From: CAZYWA01 sp964650975 [NCBI: uncultured bacterium]
GTDB taxonomy: Bacteria; JADJOY01
Reading direction: 5' to 3'
Length of the DNA: 16,027 nucleotides
Assembly (NCBI GenBank): GCA_964650975.1
Contig: CAZYWA010000140.1
Location: 1 to 16,027 of the forward strand
Position 1 is the stretch's first letter. Each line of letters opens with the position of its first letter. The position numbers and the translations under genes are program-made. The notes beneath the pieces were generated by a model. That model saw only the letters and a program-made list of their open reading frames with translations, ran no database searches and was not told the DNA's origin. Shown piece after piece: positions 6,674-13,654 of the stretch.

Positions 6674-7113
6674 GATTCGAGATCTCCCGCGCCGCGCCAC
6701 ACGCCATCCACCGCTGCCCCGGCCATCGGGAGGATGCGGGAAGCGCCGCGCGACGCCGCCTCGCTCGCGCGTAACGTCTGCGCCAGCACGGCGAGCGCGC
6801 AACCGCAGGCCACCGCCGCGATCTCGAGCACCCGCGCCGCGGCCAAGCCCGGTTCGGTGGCGGGTAGCCACAGCGCCGTCGCGAGCGCGGACAGAACCAG
6901 CAATAACCCGTAACACAGGCTCACCGCGGCGGCACGCCCTGGGCGGATCGCGACCCCCGCCGCGAGCAGCGCCGGAATTCCGTAGAGCAGCGGCAGCCAC
7001 ACCAGCCGCCCGCCGGGCGCGGCCGCGACACCGACCGTCTGGAGCCAGAGCGTGCCGATCACCGGTGGAACGCCATGAGCTGCGACCAGCGCCGCATGCG
7101 CTCGCCGGTTCAT
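6670..7113 (-). CDS. Small integral membrane protein of unknown function
   Basis: This 147-residue protein is not recognised. It has about four hydrophobic spans: roughly 15-33 (PPVIGTLWLQTVGVAAA), 38-56 (LVWLPLLYGIPALLAAGVA), 61-83 (AAVSLCYGLLLVLSALATALWL) and 92-112 (ARVLEIAAVACGCALAVLA). A short polar tail follows. The ATG at 7113 overlaps the TGA of the methyltransferase gene (ATGA), and its own TGA overlaps the GTG of the T2SF gene, so it sits between two coupled genes. Strict coupling favours a real protein that works with one of its neighbours, most simply the membrane-embedded T2SF protein. This is inference only. Confidence 0.72.
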   Translation of the reverse strand: MNRRAHAALVAAHGVPPVIGTLWLQTVGVAAAPGGRLVWLPLLYGIPALLAAGVAIRPGRAAAVSLCYGLLLVLSALATALWLPATEPGLAAARVLEIAAVACGCALAVLAQTLRASEAASRGASRILPMAGAAVDGVWRGAGDLES

Positions 7114-7739
7114 GACGGCTGGCTGGCCTGGTCGCTGGCGGGCCCGCCGGGACGGCGCGCGTGCCCGAAGAATCCGAGCGGCGTCACCGGACGCAGCGAC
7201 TCCACCACGAGGCCAGCGGCGCGCAGTCCCTCGCCGAACGAGTCCGCGTGGATCGCGAGCCCGCGTGGATGATCGAGCACCAGCGACGCGAGCCGGCTCT
7301 CGCTGAAGGTGCTGGTCAGGTCCTCGAACCAGAACGATCCGCCGGGACGCAGCACGCGCGCGATCTCGCGCAGCGCGCCGCGCCAGCCCGGCACGTGGTG
7401 CAGGATCGCGAACTCGACCACCGCGTCGAAGGCGCCGTCCTCGAACGGCAGGCGCTCCGCGTCCGCCACCGAGACGCCGGCGGTGAGGCCGGCGCCGTCC
7501 ACGCGCTCACGCGCGAGCTTCACCATGGCAGGATCGAGATCGAATCCCACCTTGAATCCGCCGGGGAAACGCGCGTCGAGGATCTCGAGCCCGACACCGC
7601 GTCCGCAGCCCACTTCCAGTACGCGCGCGCCGGGGCGCAGCTCCGCGGCGCGCAGCAACACCGATGCCTCGATCCAGCGCTGCGACGCCGCGCGCACCGC
7701 GTTGTTCATGAGCCCGAACTCGATCCGGTTGAGTCGCAT
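7110..7739 (-). CDS. SAM-dependent class I methyltransferase
   Basis: This 209-residue protein has a Methyltransf_11/25-type Rossmann fold. Motif I is VLEVGCGRG (40-48), which binds S-adenosylmethionine. The acidic residue at the end of strand 2 is in GFDLDP (65-70), DAERLPF (93-99) matches the next contact loop, and FDAVVEFAILHHV (104-116) and VLRPGG (129-134) complete the pattern typical of the ubiE-like group. The substrate cannot be read from sequence. The ATG at 7739 is 27 nt after the sulfatase stop, and the gene's end overlaps the following membrane protein gene by 4 nt. It is probably cytosolic and co-transcribed with both. Confidence 0.92.
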   Translation of the reverse strand: MRLNRIEFGLMNNAVRAASQRWIEASVLLRAAELRPGARVLEVGCGRGVGLEILDARFPGGFKVGFDLDPAMVKLARERVDGAGLTAGVSVADAERLPFEDGAFDAVVEFAILHHVPGWRGALREIARVLRPGGSFWFEDLTSTFSESRLASLVLDHPRGLAIHADSFGEGLRAAGLVVESLRPVTPLGFFGHARRPGGPASDQASQPS

Positions 7740-7766
7740 CGCTGTGCTTTCGGCGGCGGTCGATCG

Positions 7767-9197
7767 TCACTCGAGATAACCGAGCGCCTTCAAGCGCTCG
7801 CGGACGTCGTCCGGCAGCTCACTGTGGCTGGTCGCGACGGCTTGGGCGAGCACCCGGTGGTCGGTGCGCAAAGCCTCGACCCGCTCGCGCAGCCGAGCCG
7901 CGTCCGCGGGCCGCGCCTCCGCCAGATTCGAGCGCTCGCCGGGATCCTCGGCGAGATCGTAGAGCTCGACGGGGCCCAGGTTCTTCCAGCCGGGAATCTT
8001 CGCCGCGCGGCCTTCGCCGTTCACGATCAGCTTGAGACGCCCGTCGATCAGCGCCTGCGAGCCGGTGCCGTCGGCCCAGATGGGTCGCGCGGGGATCGGC
8101 TTGCCGTCGAGGAGCGGGCGCAGCGAGCGGCCCATGAGCGACGGTGCGAGGGGAATACCCGCCAGATCGAGGAACGTCGGCAGCAGGTCGACGTGCCCCA
8201 CCGGCTCCGTCACTCGCTTGCCGCCGTCCCGGCCGCCGGGCAGGCGCACCAGAAGCGGCACGTGCAGCAGCTCCTCGTAGAGCGAGTTGCCGTGGTTGTA
8301 GAGACCGTGCTCGCCGAAGCCTTCGCCGTGATCGGAGGTCACGAACACGGCGGTCCGATCGAGCACGCCCAGGTGCTTCAGGCCGTCGAGCAGACGTCCC
8401 GCCGAGTCGTCGCCGTATCGAACCCCGCCGTCGTAGAGATCGATCATCGCGCGGCGTTCGGCGTCGCTGAACGAGACCGGCGGGTGGTAGGGGCCGATGC
8501 CGGTTCGCGCCACGTCCTCGGGCCGGAAATCCTTGACGAACGGCGCCCGGAATTCCGTGGGCGGATCGTACGGGTTGTGCACCACGTAGTAGTGGACGAA
8601 CAGGAAGAACGGCCGGTCCTTCACCGTCGCGAGCCAGTCGAGGGCCTTCCGGTTCACCACGGCGGCGCCGGTCTGGCGATCGACGTACTGGTAAACGTCG
8701 AAGCCGCGGGTGAAGCCGAAGCGGCGGTCGAGCGCCGTCGCGTTCACGAACGCGCCGGTCGCGTAACCGGCCTTCGCGAGCTGCTCGGGGCCGGTGCTGT
8801 GGGTCTCGGAGAGCGCCGTGTGAGTCACCTTGTGCACGTCGGGCTCGAGCGACGTGAGCATCGTCATGTGGGACGCCGTGGTCCACGGCACCGAGGTGCG
8901 CGCTTGCTCGAAGAGCACCGCCTCGCGCGCCAACGCGTCGATGCGCGGGCTGGTGGGGCGCGCGTAGCCGTAGCAGCCCAGATGGTCGGGCCTGAGCGTG
9001 TCGATCGAGAGCAGCACGATCGACACCGGCCCCGTCCACGGCGGCGCGGGCTGCTTGCAGCCCGCCGATAGCAGAAATGCCGCGACCAGGGCCACGAGCC
9101 CGAACCGCAGGTAGTGGCTCCGTTCCCGGCCGGCTGCGGACGCGACGGAGCGCGTCGCTCCGACTTGCTGCGAATCGAGCCCGCTGGCCCGCCGCAC
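7767..9197 (-). CDS. Sulfatase-family (alkaline phosphatase superfamily) lipoprotein
   Basis: The hydrolase core starts with a lipoprotein signal (LVALVAAFLLSAGC, lipobox LSAGC). Sulfatase landmarks are VLLSIDTLRPDHLGCYGY (metal Asp), TSVPWTTASHMTMLTSLEPD in the position of the Cys-x-Pro-x-Arg signature, FVTSDHGEGFGEHG (metal Asp-His), VDLLPTFLDLAGI and the C-terminal LKALGYLE often seen in this subfamily. At the nucleophile site the sequence is SVPWT: Ser replaces Cys and Thr replaces Arg, so a formylglycine-dependent arylsulfatase is doubtful; a phosphoryl or other ester substrate is possible. Start choice: GTG at 9197 is the nearest ordinary start and follows the previous stop by 2 nt, but it puts about 30 residues, partly repeat-derived, before the signal peptide. 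CTG at 9110, with GGAG 7 nt upstream and directly before the signal peptide, may be the true start. Confidence 0.88.
   Translation of the reverse strand: MRRASGLDSQQVGATRSVASAAGRERSHYLRFGLVALVAAFLLSAGCKQPAPPWTGPVSIVLLSIDTLRPDHLGCYGYARPTSPRIDALAREAVLFEQARTSVPWTTASHMTMLTSLEPDVHKVTHTALSETHSTGPEQLAKAGYATGAFVNATALDRRFGFTRGFDVYQYVDRQTGAAVVNRKALDWLATVKDRPFFLFVHYYVVHNPYDPPTEFRAPFVKDFRPEDVARTGIGPYHPPVSFSDAERRAMIDLYDGGVRYGDDSAGRLLDGLKHLGVLDRTAVFVTSDHGEGFGEHGLYNHGNSLYEELLHVPLLVRLPGGRDGGKRVTEPVGHVDLLPTFLDLAGIPLAPSLMGRSLRPLLDGKPIPARPIWADGTGSQALIDGRLKLIVNGEGRAAKIPGWKNLGPVELYDLAEDPGERSNLAEARPADAARLRERVEALRTDHRVLAQAVATSHSELPDDVRERLKALGYLE
9133..9161. repeat. Dispersed palindromic repeat, diverged partial copy
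   Basis: It matches 26 of 29 positions with 12817-12845 in the 77-bp element (shared GCTGCGGACGCGA, then GGA, CGCGTC and CTCC). The three changes destroy the original stem but leave a new one in shifted register, GGAGCG-CGT-CGCTCC. It falls inside the doubtful N-terminal extension of the sulfatase gene, which argues for a later start there. Confidence 0.6.
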
Positions 9198-9199
9198 CT

Positions 9200-9628
9200 T
9201 CAATGGACCGTGCGCGGCGACGGCTTGGGGACGCGCTCGCGGGCGAGCGGCGAGCCGTGGTGGTGGATCAAGAGCCACCGCTCGCCGCGCCGCTCGAACA
9301 GGTTGGTCGCCGCCACCGAGGCACTGACCTCGTTGCCACCGGCGATCGCCGCGAAGCTCTCGACGCACGTCACGATCGCGACGTCGCCGTGAAGGTGCAC
9401 GTCGACCTCGTCGATCTCGACCTTGATGTTGGTCGAGCCGCTGAAGATGCCTTGCCAGCTCTGGCGGATCGATTCCCAGCCGTTCAGGATCGGCCAGCCG
9501 GGATGGATGCAGCGATCGCGCTCGGTCCCCGACCAGACGCGCTCCATGACCTCGATCTGGCCGCTCTCGAACGCCTCGTAGAACCCGGCGTTGGCTTCGA
9601 GCACGGCGCTTCGATCACGCTCGGACAC
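9200..9628 (-). CDS. NTF2-like / SnoaL-type small protein (DUF4440-like)
   Basis: The protein is 142 residues from the GTG at 9628, which has AGGA about 8 nt upstream. The cone-shaped NTF2-like fold is suggested by the opening helix (SAVLEANAGFYEAFESGQIEVMERVW), the central CIHPGWPILNGWESIRQSWQGIF and the paired strands NIKVEIDEVDVHLHGDVAIVTCVESF, then SVAATNLFERRGERWLLIHHHGSP. The HPGW...GWE..RQSW pattern is common in 'nuclear transport factor 2 family' proteins of this length. Function ranges from small-molecule binding to isomerase or cyclase activity and cannot be assigned. The frame is open far upstream, but that part runs through repeats and is taken as non-coding. It is the first gene of the minus-strand run, ending 2 nt before the GTG chosen for the sulfatase. 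Confidence 0.85.
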   Translation of the reverse strand: MSERDRSAVLEANAGFYEAFESGQIEVMERVWSGTERDRCIHPGWPILNGWESIRQSWQGIFSGSTNIKVEIDEVDVHLHGDVAIVTCVESFAAIAGGNEVSASVAATNLFERRGERWLLIHHHGSPLARERVPKPSPRTVH

Positions 9629-9721
9629 GGCGAATTCCTGCAAGAATGGGCTCGTTTCGAGCGGGGCACCATAGCACAGCGGTGGGCCGCCGCCCGGGAG
9701 GGAGCGCGATCGAGCGGCTGC

Positions 9722-9745
9722 GGCTGCGAGGGACCGCAGCCCTCC
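9722..9745. repeat. Dispersed palindromic repeat, single half
   Basis: The 24 bases are an exact reverse complement of 1484-1507 (GGCTGCGAGGGAC, then CGCAGCCCTCC). The preceding GCGCGATCGAGCGGCTGC resembles the flank of copy 1, so the shared stretch is about 45 bp. Only one of the two half-motifs found in the 77-bp copies is present. Confidence 0.75.
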
Positions 9746-9826
9746 GGTCTGGCGCGACCGATTGATCCGCTTCGAGGCCACCGTCGGCGGCGCAGAAGCA
9801 GGGGCCGAAAGCCCCGTGCCCTCCAC

Positions 9827-9888
9827 GGCGCGATCGAGCGCTGTTTGGCGGGCCGCGCTTCCGCGCGGCCGCAACGTTCGATCGCGCC
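9827..9888. repeat. 62-bp nested inverted repeat
   Basis: The outer arms GGCGCGATCGA (9827-9837) and TCGATCGCGCC (9878-9888) are perfect complements. Inside, GGCCGCGC-TTCC-GCGCGGCC (9851-9870) is a perfect 8-bp hairpin. It ends 49 nt before the DUF309 start. Confidence 0.7.
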
Positions 9889-9936
9889 CGCGCTTCCGGC
9901 CGAGCGGCGCATCGCGTGGAGCTACGCTGGCGTGGC

Positions 9937-10302
9937 ATGGAAGAGCGGCTCGCGGCGGCGCTGGCGCTCTTCGACGACGCCCGTTACTTCGAGTTTCACG
10001 AGGTCCTCGAGGACCTGTGGCGCGAGGACCGGACCGCCGAGCGCGAGTTCTACCAGGGACTGCTGCAAGCGGGTGTTGCGCTCCACAAGCTGCGGCTCGC
10101 GCAGCCGGCGAGCGCGCGCAAGCTCTTTCACAAGGGCCGCGAAAGGTTACGGCGCTTCGGCTCGCGCCATCGGGGCGTCGACCTCGACCGCTTCCTCGGC
10201 GATATCGGCGCCTGGCTCGACGAAGGCGAATCCCGTGCGCGCCGGGGCCTGCACCCGTGGCCGGAAGGCCAAGCACCCCGCATCGTCACGACGAGCGTGT
10301 AA
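9937..10302 (+). CDS. DUF309 family protein
   Basis: This 121-residue all-helical protein matches DUF309. ALFDDARYFEFHEVLEDLW (residues 10-28) carries the family's 'yFeaHEvLEdlW' core, and FYQGLLQAGVALHKLRLAQP (37-56) its 'flqGLiqlavalhh' helix; SARKLFHKGRERLRRF completes the fold. No biochemical role is established for the family. The conserved His-Glu of the core could bind metal. The ATG at 9937 was preferred because the family core begins shortly after it; GTG at 9916 in frame, seven codons earlier, is the alternative. The ribosome binding site is weak. The gene ends 34 nt before moeA, on the same strand. Confidence 0.88.
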   Translation: MEERLAAALALFDDARYFEFHEVLEDLWREDRTAEREFYQGLLQAGVALHKLRLAQPASARKLFHKGRERLRRFGSRHRGVDLDRFLGDIGAWLDEGESRARRGLHPWPEGQAPRIVTTSV

Positions 10303-10336
10303 CCTTGGGGCTTCTCCGGCCCACCCCCCGCCCGCC

Positions 10337-11590
10337 ATGAGCCCATCGATCCCGGTTCTCGAAGCGCGCGAGCGCATCCTGGAGCGGATTCGCCCGCTGG
10401 GAGTCGAGCGGGTGGCGCTCGGCGATGCGCTGGGCCGCGTGCTCGCCGAGCCGCTGGTCGCGCCGCGCGATCAGCCGCCCTGGGACAACAGCGCCATGGA
10501 CGGGTTCGCGATGCGCGCCGCGGATCTGGCGGGCGCCACCCCGGCCGCTCCGGTGCGGCTCGACGTGATCGAGGAGATTCCCGCCGGCAAGATGCCCAGG
10601 CACGAGGTCGGACCCGGTCAGGCGGCGCGCATCATGACCGGTGCGCCACTGCCGCGCGGCGCCGACACCATCGTCCGCATCGAGGACACCGAGCCGGCGG
10701 TGACGGGCGGACGAGTGGGCATCCGCGTGGCGGCCGAGGTCGGGCGCGACGTGCGTCGGGCCGGCGAGGACCTGCGCGCGGGGGCCACGGTGCTCGAGCC
10801 GGGGCAGCTCATCGGCGCAGCGGAGATCGGCGTCATCGCGACCATCGGGCGCAGCCTGGTCGACGTGCCGCTCCAGCCCGTGGTGGCGATCCTCGCCACC
10901 GGCGACGAGCTGGTCGAGCCGAGCGAGCGGCTCGAGCCGCAGCACATCGTGAACTCGAACGGCCACGCGCTCGCCGCAATGGTGCGCGAGGCGGGCGCGA
11001 TTCCGCGGAACCTGGGGATCGCGCGCGACGATCGCGACGATCTGCGCGACAAGCTGCGCCGCGCGCTGGGCGCCGACGCGATCGTGACCAGCGCCGGCGT
11101 CTCGGTGGGCGACCACGATTACGTGAAGGACGTGCTCGAGGAGCTGGGTACCTCGATGACCTTCTGGAAGGTGTCGATGAAGCCCGGTCACCCGCTCGCG
11201 TTCGGCGAGCTCGACGGTCATCCGGTCTTCGGGCTGCCCGGGAACCCGGTGTCGTCGATGGTGTCGTTCGAGCTCTTCGTGCGGCCCGCGCTGCTCAAGA
11301 TGGCGTGGCACCGGCGGATCTTCCGGCGGGTGTTCGGTGCGGTGCTCGACGAGGACGTGAAGACCGTGGCGGGCCGCACCAACTTCGTGCGCGGCATCGT
11401 CGAGGAGCGCGACGGGCGAGCGCACGCGCGCACCACCGGCCCGCAAGGCTCGGGAATCCTGCGCTCGATGTCGCTCGCCAACGCGCTGCTCGTGGTCCCC
11501 GCCGAGCGCGCGGGGATGAAGGCCGGCGAGACCATCGACGCGATGTACCTCGGAGGCGCCGGCCTCTCGAGCGAATCGAGGCCGTTCTAG
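10337..11590 (+). CDS. moeA: Molybdopterin molybdenumtransferase MoeA
   Basis: This 417-residue protein inserts molybdate into adenylylated molybdopterin, the last common step of molybdenum cofactor synthesis in the cytosol. All domains of MoeA are present at normal length: domain 1/2 with WDNSAMDGFAMRA (49-62) and RIMTGAPLPRGADTIVRIED (98-117), the MoCF-binding domain about 180-325 with ATGDEL (187-192), TSAGVSVGDHDYVK (251-264), MKPGHPLAFG (281-290) and FGLPGNPVSS (298-307), and the C-terminal MoeA_C domain ending in DAMYLGG. In the PGxP motif the usual Lys of KPGKP is His (KPGHP). The frame is open upstream to 9077, but that region overlaps the DUF309 gene and repeats; ATG 10337 is the first consistent with the family. 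No molybdenum enzyme is encoded nearby; the copper nitrite reductase does not need this cofactor. Confidence 0.96.
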   Translation: MSPSIPVLEARERILERIRPLGVERVALGDALGRVLAEPLVAPRDQPPWDNSAMDGFAMRAADLAGATPAAPVRLDVIEEIPAGKMPRHEVGPGQAARIMTGAPLPRGADTIVRIEDTEPAVTGGRVGIRVAAEVGRDVRRAGEDLRAGATVLEPGQLIGAAEIGVIATIGRSLVDVPLQPVVAILATGDELVEPSERLEPQHIVNSNGHALAAMVREAGAIPRNLGIARDDRDDLRDKLRRALGADAIVTSAGVSVGDHDYVKDVLEELGTSMTFWKVSMKPGHPLAFGELDGHPVFGLPGNPVSSMVSFELFVRPALLKMAWHRRIFRRVFGAVLDEDVKTVAGRTNFVRGIVEERDGRAHARTTGPQGSGILRSMSLANALLVVPAERAGMKAGETIDAMYLGGAGLSSESRPF

Positions 11591-12595
11591 ATGATCACTC
11601 CGGGTGAGCTGGCGGAGCGGCTCGCGGCGCTGCCGGTTTCGGTCGAGCGGGTGTTCTGCGAGGTCGTGGAGATCGAGATCGAGGCCTATCCGGGCGGCAA
11701 GCGCCCGATGGCGGTGGTGCACCTCGCGGGCGGCGGCGAGACCGGGCGCGGCGAGAGCGTGTCGTGGACGCTCGGCGTGCAGGACCGCTTCGCCGCGCAC
11801 GTGAAGGAGCTGTTGCGCGCGAAACGCGGCCACGTCGGCGAGCTGGTGGCCGAGGAAGCCGACCACTACGCGCGCGCCGCGCTCGAAGCCGCGCTCATCG
11901 ATCTGGCGCTCCGCCAGGCCGGAAAGGGCATGGCGCAGCTCGCGGAGGCGGGCGAGTCGGCGGTGCGGCCGGTGCGTTACCTGATCTCGTTCGACGCCTC
12001 GCAAGACCCGGCGGCGCGTCTCGAGGAAATCCGCGCCGCCAACCCGAGCGCGCGGTTCAAGGTGGACGTCGAACCCGATTGGTCCGACTCGGCGGTGTCC
12101 GAGCTGGTCGCGACCGGAGCCGTCGAGATGCTCGATCTGAAGGAGCGTGGCGACGAGAGACTCGTGGGCCGGCTCGCGGAGGCGTTTCCCGAAGCGTGGC
12201 TCGAGGATCCGCCCCACGACGTCGAGCTGTGGGCGGGCCGAGTGGCGCGCGACATCGCGATCCGTAGCGCGGAGGACGCGGCGCGCTGGGCCGAGAAGGG
12301 CGACATGATCAGCATCAAGGCGCCGCGCATGGGCGGCGTGCTGGAAGCACTGCGCGGCCTGGAGGCGGCGCGCGCCGCGGGAGTGCCCGCGCATGTGGGC
12401 GGCATGTGGGAGATGGGCCCGGGCCGCGAGCAGGCACGCATCCTGGCGGCGCTCTACACGCCCGACGCACCCAACGATCTGGCGCCGATCCCGCGCCACG
12501 AGGATTCGCCGCGCGACCCGTCCCCGCTCGCGGTGCGCGTCGATCAGCCCGGCTTCGGCGCCCACTCGCACCCCCACGGGCCGAGCAGCGACTGA
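11591..12595 (+). CDS. Divergent enolase-superfamily (muconate cycloisomerase/dipeptide epimerase-like) protein
   Basis: The protein has 334 residues. A capping domain with ARAALEAALIDLALRQAGKG (94-113), a hallmark of the dipeptide epimerase/o-succinylbenzoate synthase side of the superfamily, precedes a barrel with FKVDVEPDW (156-164, Lys157), EAWLEDPP (201-208), ISIKAPRMGGVLEAL (240-254, Lys243) and AHVGGMWEMGPGREQ (267-281). Lys157 and Lys243 could be the acid/base pair and D159/E205 metal ligands. The third metal acid expected after strand 5 ('lDEs') is replaced by AIRS (223-226), so activity may be altered or lost. The last 40 residues are Pro/His-rich. Its ATG directly follows the TAG of moeA with no gap, so the two are surely co-transcribed. 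The reaction cannot be assigned. Confidence 0.75.
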   Translation: MITPGELAERLAALPVSVERVFCEVVEIEIEAYPGGKRPMAVVHLAGGGETGRGESVSWTLGVQDRFAAHVKELLRAKRGHVGELVAEEADHYARAALEAALIDLALRQAGKGMAQLAEAGESAVRPVRYLISFDASQDPAARLEEIRAANPSARFKVDVEPDWSDSAVSELVATGAVEMLDLKERGDERLVGRLAEAFPEAWLEDPPHDVELWAGRVARDIAIRSAEDAARWAEKGDMISIKAPRMGGVLEALRGLEAARAAGVPAHVGGMWEMGPGREQARILAALYTPDAPNDLAPIPRHEDSPRDPSPLAVRVDQPGFGAHSHPHGPSSD

Positions 12596-12612
12596 GTTTC
12601 TGAGCTTCCTCA

Positions 12613-12631
12613 GGGGGCTTTTCAAGCCCCC
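12613..12631 (+). terminator. Hairpin after the enolase-like gene
   Basis: GGGGGCTT-TTC-AAGCCCCC is a perfect 8-bp stem 17 nt after the stop codon. It is followed by CGCCCC, not by a T tract. The same 19 bases occur at 13634-13652. Confidence 0.55.
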
Positions 12632-12633
12632 CG

Positions 12634-12660
12634 CCCCGTCCGGAGTGAATCCGGCCGGGG
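12634..12660 (+). repeat. Variable-sequence hairpin, copy 1
   Basis: CCCCG and CGGGG close an outer stem, and CCGGA and TCCGG an inner one around GTGAA, with a single T/C mismatch between them. It occupies the same place as the hairpin at 13655-13682, whose stem has a different sequence. Confidence 0.55.
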
Positions 12661-12768
12661 CCCCACCCTCGAGTCGGCTCACTGCGTTCGCCGCGCGCCT
12701 GCAGCGCGGTGCTTCTGCATCGACCCACCGCCGCGAAGGCTCCGCGATGGCGGCGCTTCCGAGCCGTC

Positions 12769-12845
12769 GGAGGGCTGCGGTCCCTCGCAGCCGCAGGCGT
12801 CCATCTTGATCCAGACGCTGCGGACGCGAGGGACCGCGTCCCTCC
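12769..12845. repeat. 77-bp palindromic element, copy A
   Basis: It consists of a forward half-motif (12769-12792), a spacer with GCAGGCGTCCATCTTG and CAGACGCTGCG, and the inverted half-motif (12823-12845), so the whole could fold into one long hairpin with ends GGAGGG/CCTCC. It is identical to 13855-13931 at 74 of 77 positions. Confidence 0.85.
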
Positions 12846-13099
12846 ACTTTCTGACTTCGACCGGCGGCCGCCGATGGCGGTCGCGGCAGGCGGTCGTTAC
12901 CTTGCGCTGCGGAGGGCGTCGCGCCTCCCCGAACCCCCCGTCGACGTGCATTACCGGCTCTGCGGGGCTCTCGGCCGAGGGCGTCACCGTACGGTCCGTC
13001 GAGCAGCGTGGTGCGCGCTGGCGCTCCACCAGCCGCGCCGCAAGCCGCAGGCGTCAGCGCTTCCCAAAACGTCGCGTGCGCCTGCCAGGAGAGTGGGCC

Positions 13100-13627
13100 A
13101 TGGAGACCGAGCTCAATCTGCAACGAGTGACGATGCGCGAGCACCTCGTCGACGCGCACTTCGCCGGCGCCAATGCGCGGGATCTCGCCGCGATCATGCA
13201 CACCTTCGGCGATGCGCCGCGCTTCGAGGACGAGCCCTGGGGGGAGCGGCTCTTGGGCCGCCGCGAGGTCGAGCGCCACATCCGCGAGCTGTTGCACGCG
13301 ATCCCCGACCTCGAGCTCGAGATGAAGGCGCGCCACGTCGCGTCCGACGCGATCATCGTCGAGGCGGTGATGCGCGGCACCCATCAGGACACGTGGCACT
13401 CGATACCGGCCACGGGTCTGCCGATCGCCGTGCAGGCGTGCACGATCTTCACGTTCGACGACCGCGACAAGCTGGGCGCCGAGCGCATGTACTACGACCG
13501 AGCGACGCTGCTCCGTCAGCTGGGCCTCTTCCACGACTTCACGAGCATCACCGGCCGGGTGATGACGCCGCTCACCCACCCGATCACCGCGGCGCGCGCG
13601 ATGGGCCATCGGTTGTTTCACCACTGA
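13100..13627 (+). CDS. SnoaL-like polyketide cyclase / ester cyclase family protein
   Basis: The protein has 175 residues of the NTF2-like fold. AHFAGANARDLAAIMHTFGDAPRFED opens the domain. RREVERHIRELLHAIPDLELEMKARHVASDAIIVEAVMRGTHQDTW carries the family's helix and paired strands, and ATGLPIAVQACTIFTFDD then LGAERMYYDRATLLRQLGLF matches the typical SnoaL ending ('tGk.v.....i..f.dgki.e.w.y.D...l..QLG'). Members include ester and polyketide cyclases, but most are uncharacterised. The ATG at 13100 has a strong AGGAGAG site 6 nt upstream; the longer open frame from 12806 runs through the repeat and is rejected. The gene stands alone between two copies of a composite repeat, 7 nt before the second hairpin copy. 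Confidence 0.86.
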   Translation: METELNLQRVTMREHLVDAHFAGANARDLAAIMHTFGDAPRFEDEPWGERLLGRREVERHIRELLHAIPDLELEMKARHVASDAIIVEAVMRGTHQDTWHSIPATGLPIAVQACTIFTFDDRDKLGAERMYYDRATLLRQLGLFHDFTSITGRVMTPLTHPITAARAMGHRLFHH

Positions 13628-13633
13628 TTTTTC

Positions 13634-13652
13634 GGGGGCTTTTCAAGCCCCC
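13634..13652 (+). terminator. Hairpin just after the ester cyclase stop codon
   Basis: GGGGGCTT-TTC-AAGCCCCC begins 6 nt after the TGA and is identical to 12613-12631. TTTTT precedes rather than follows the stem on the plus strand, so a classical intrinsic terminator for the ester cyclase gene is not certain. Confidence 0.55.
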
Positions 13653-13654
13653 CG

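Larger units (their letters stand above)
9629..9936. other. Divergent intergenic region with repeats
   Basis: These 308 bp separate the minus-strand NTF2-like run from the plus-strand DUF309 gene. They hold one copy of the dispersed repeat (9722-9745), a small hairpin GGGGC-CGAAA-GCCCC (9801-9815) and a long inverted repeat (9827-9888). Open frames across it are translations of repeats and were not called. Promoters for both directions should lie here, but no convincing -35/-10 pair was seen. Confidence 0.6.
12596..13099. other. Structured repeat block before the ester cyclase gene
   Basis: In order: hairpin 12613-12631, second hairpin 12634-12660, the box CCACCCTCGAG (12663-12673), GC-rich sequence, and the 77-bp element 12769-12845. 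From 12846 to about 13085 nothing was recognised; open frames here have no plausible protein. The promoter of the ester cyclase gene should lie in the last part but was not identified. Confidence 0.6.

Noticed and set aside
5190-6707. A 505-codon minus-strand frame overlapping the T2SF gene and the IS right end
   Set aside because: It is out of frame with clear GspF-type domains, is Arg/Ala rich, and enters the insertion sequence; no protein features.
555-9197. NirV and the sulfatase as an FGE/sulfatase maturation pair
   Set aside because: The sulfatase lacks the Cys-x-Pro-x-Arg target and the NirV-like protein lacks the paired cysteines of true formylglycine-generating enzymes; the genes are also far apart.
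9077-10336. N-terminal extension of the moeA frame
   Set aside because: The frame happens to be open through the NTF2-like gene, repeats and the DUF309 gene, but MoeA family similarity starts at 10337, so the extension is not coding.
12679-13029. Possible small minus-strand proteins sharing a GCEGPQPS stretch, here and near 9720
   Set aside because: The shared peptide is only the translation of the dispersed DNA repeat in different frames.
10286-13624. A 1112-codon open frame on the minus strand
   Set aside because: It is antisense to moeA, the enolase-like gene and the ester cyclase gene and crosses both repeats. Its translation is rich in Arg, Ala and His with no domain; it is a by-product of high G+C codon usage.
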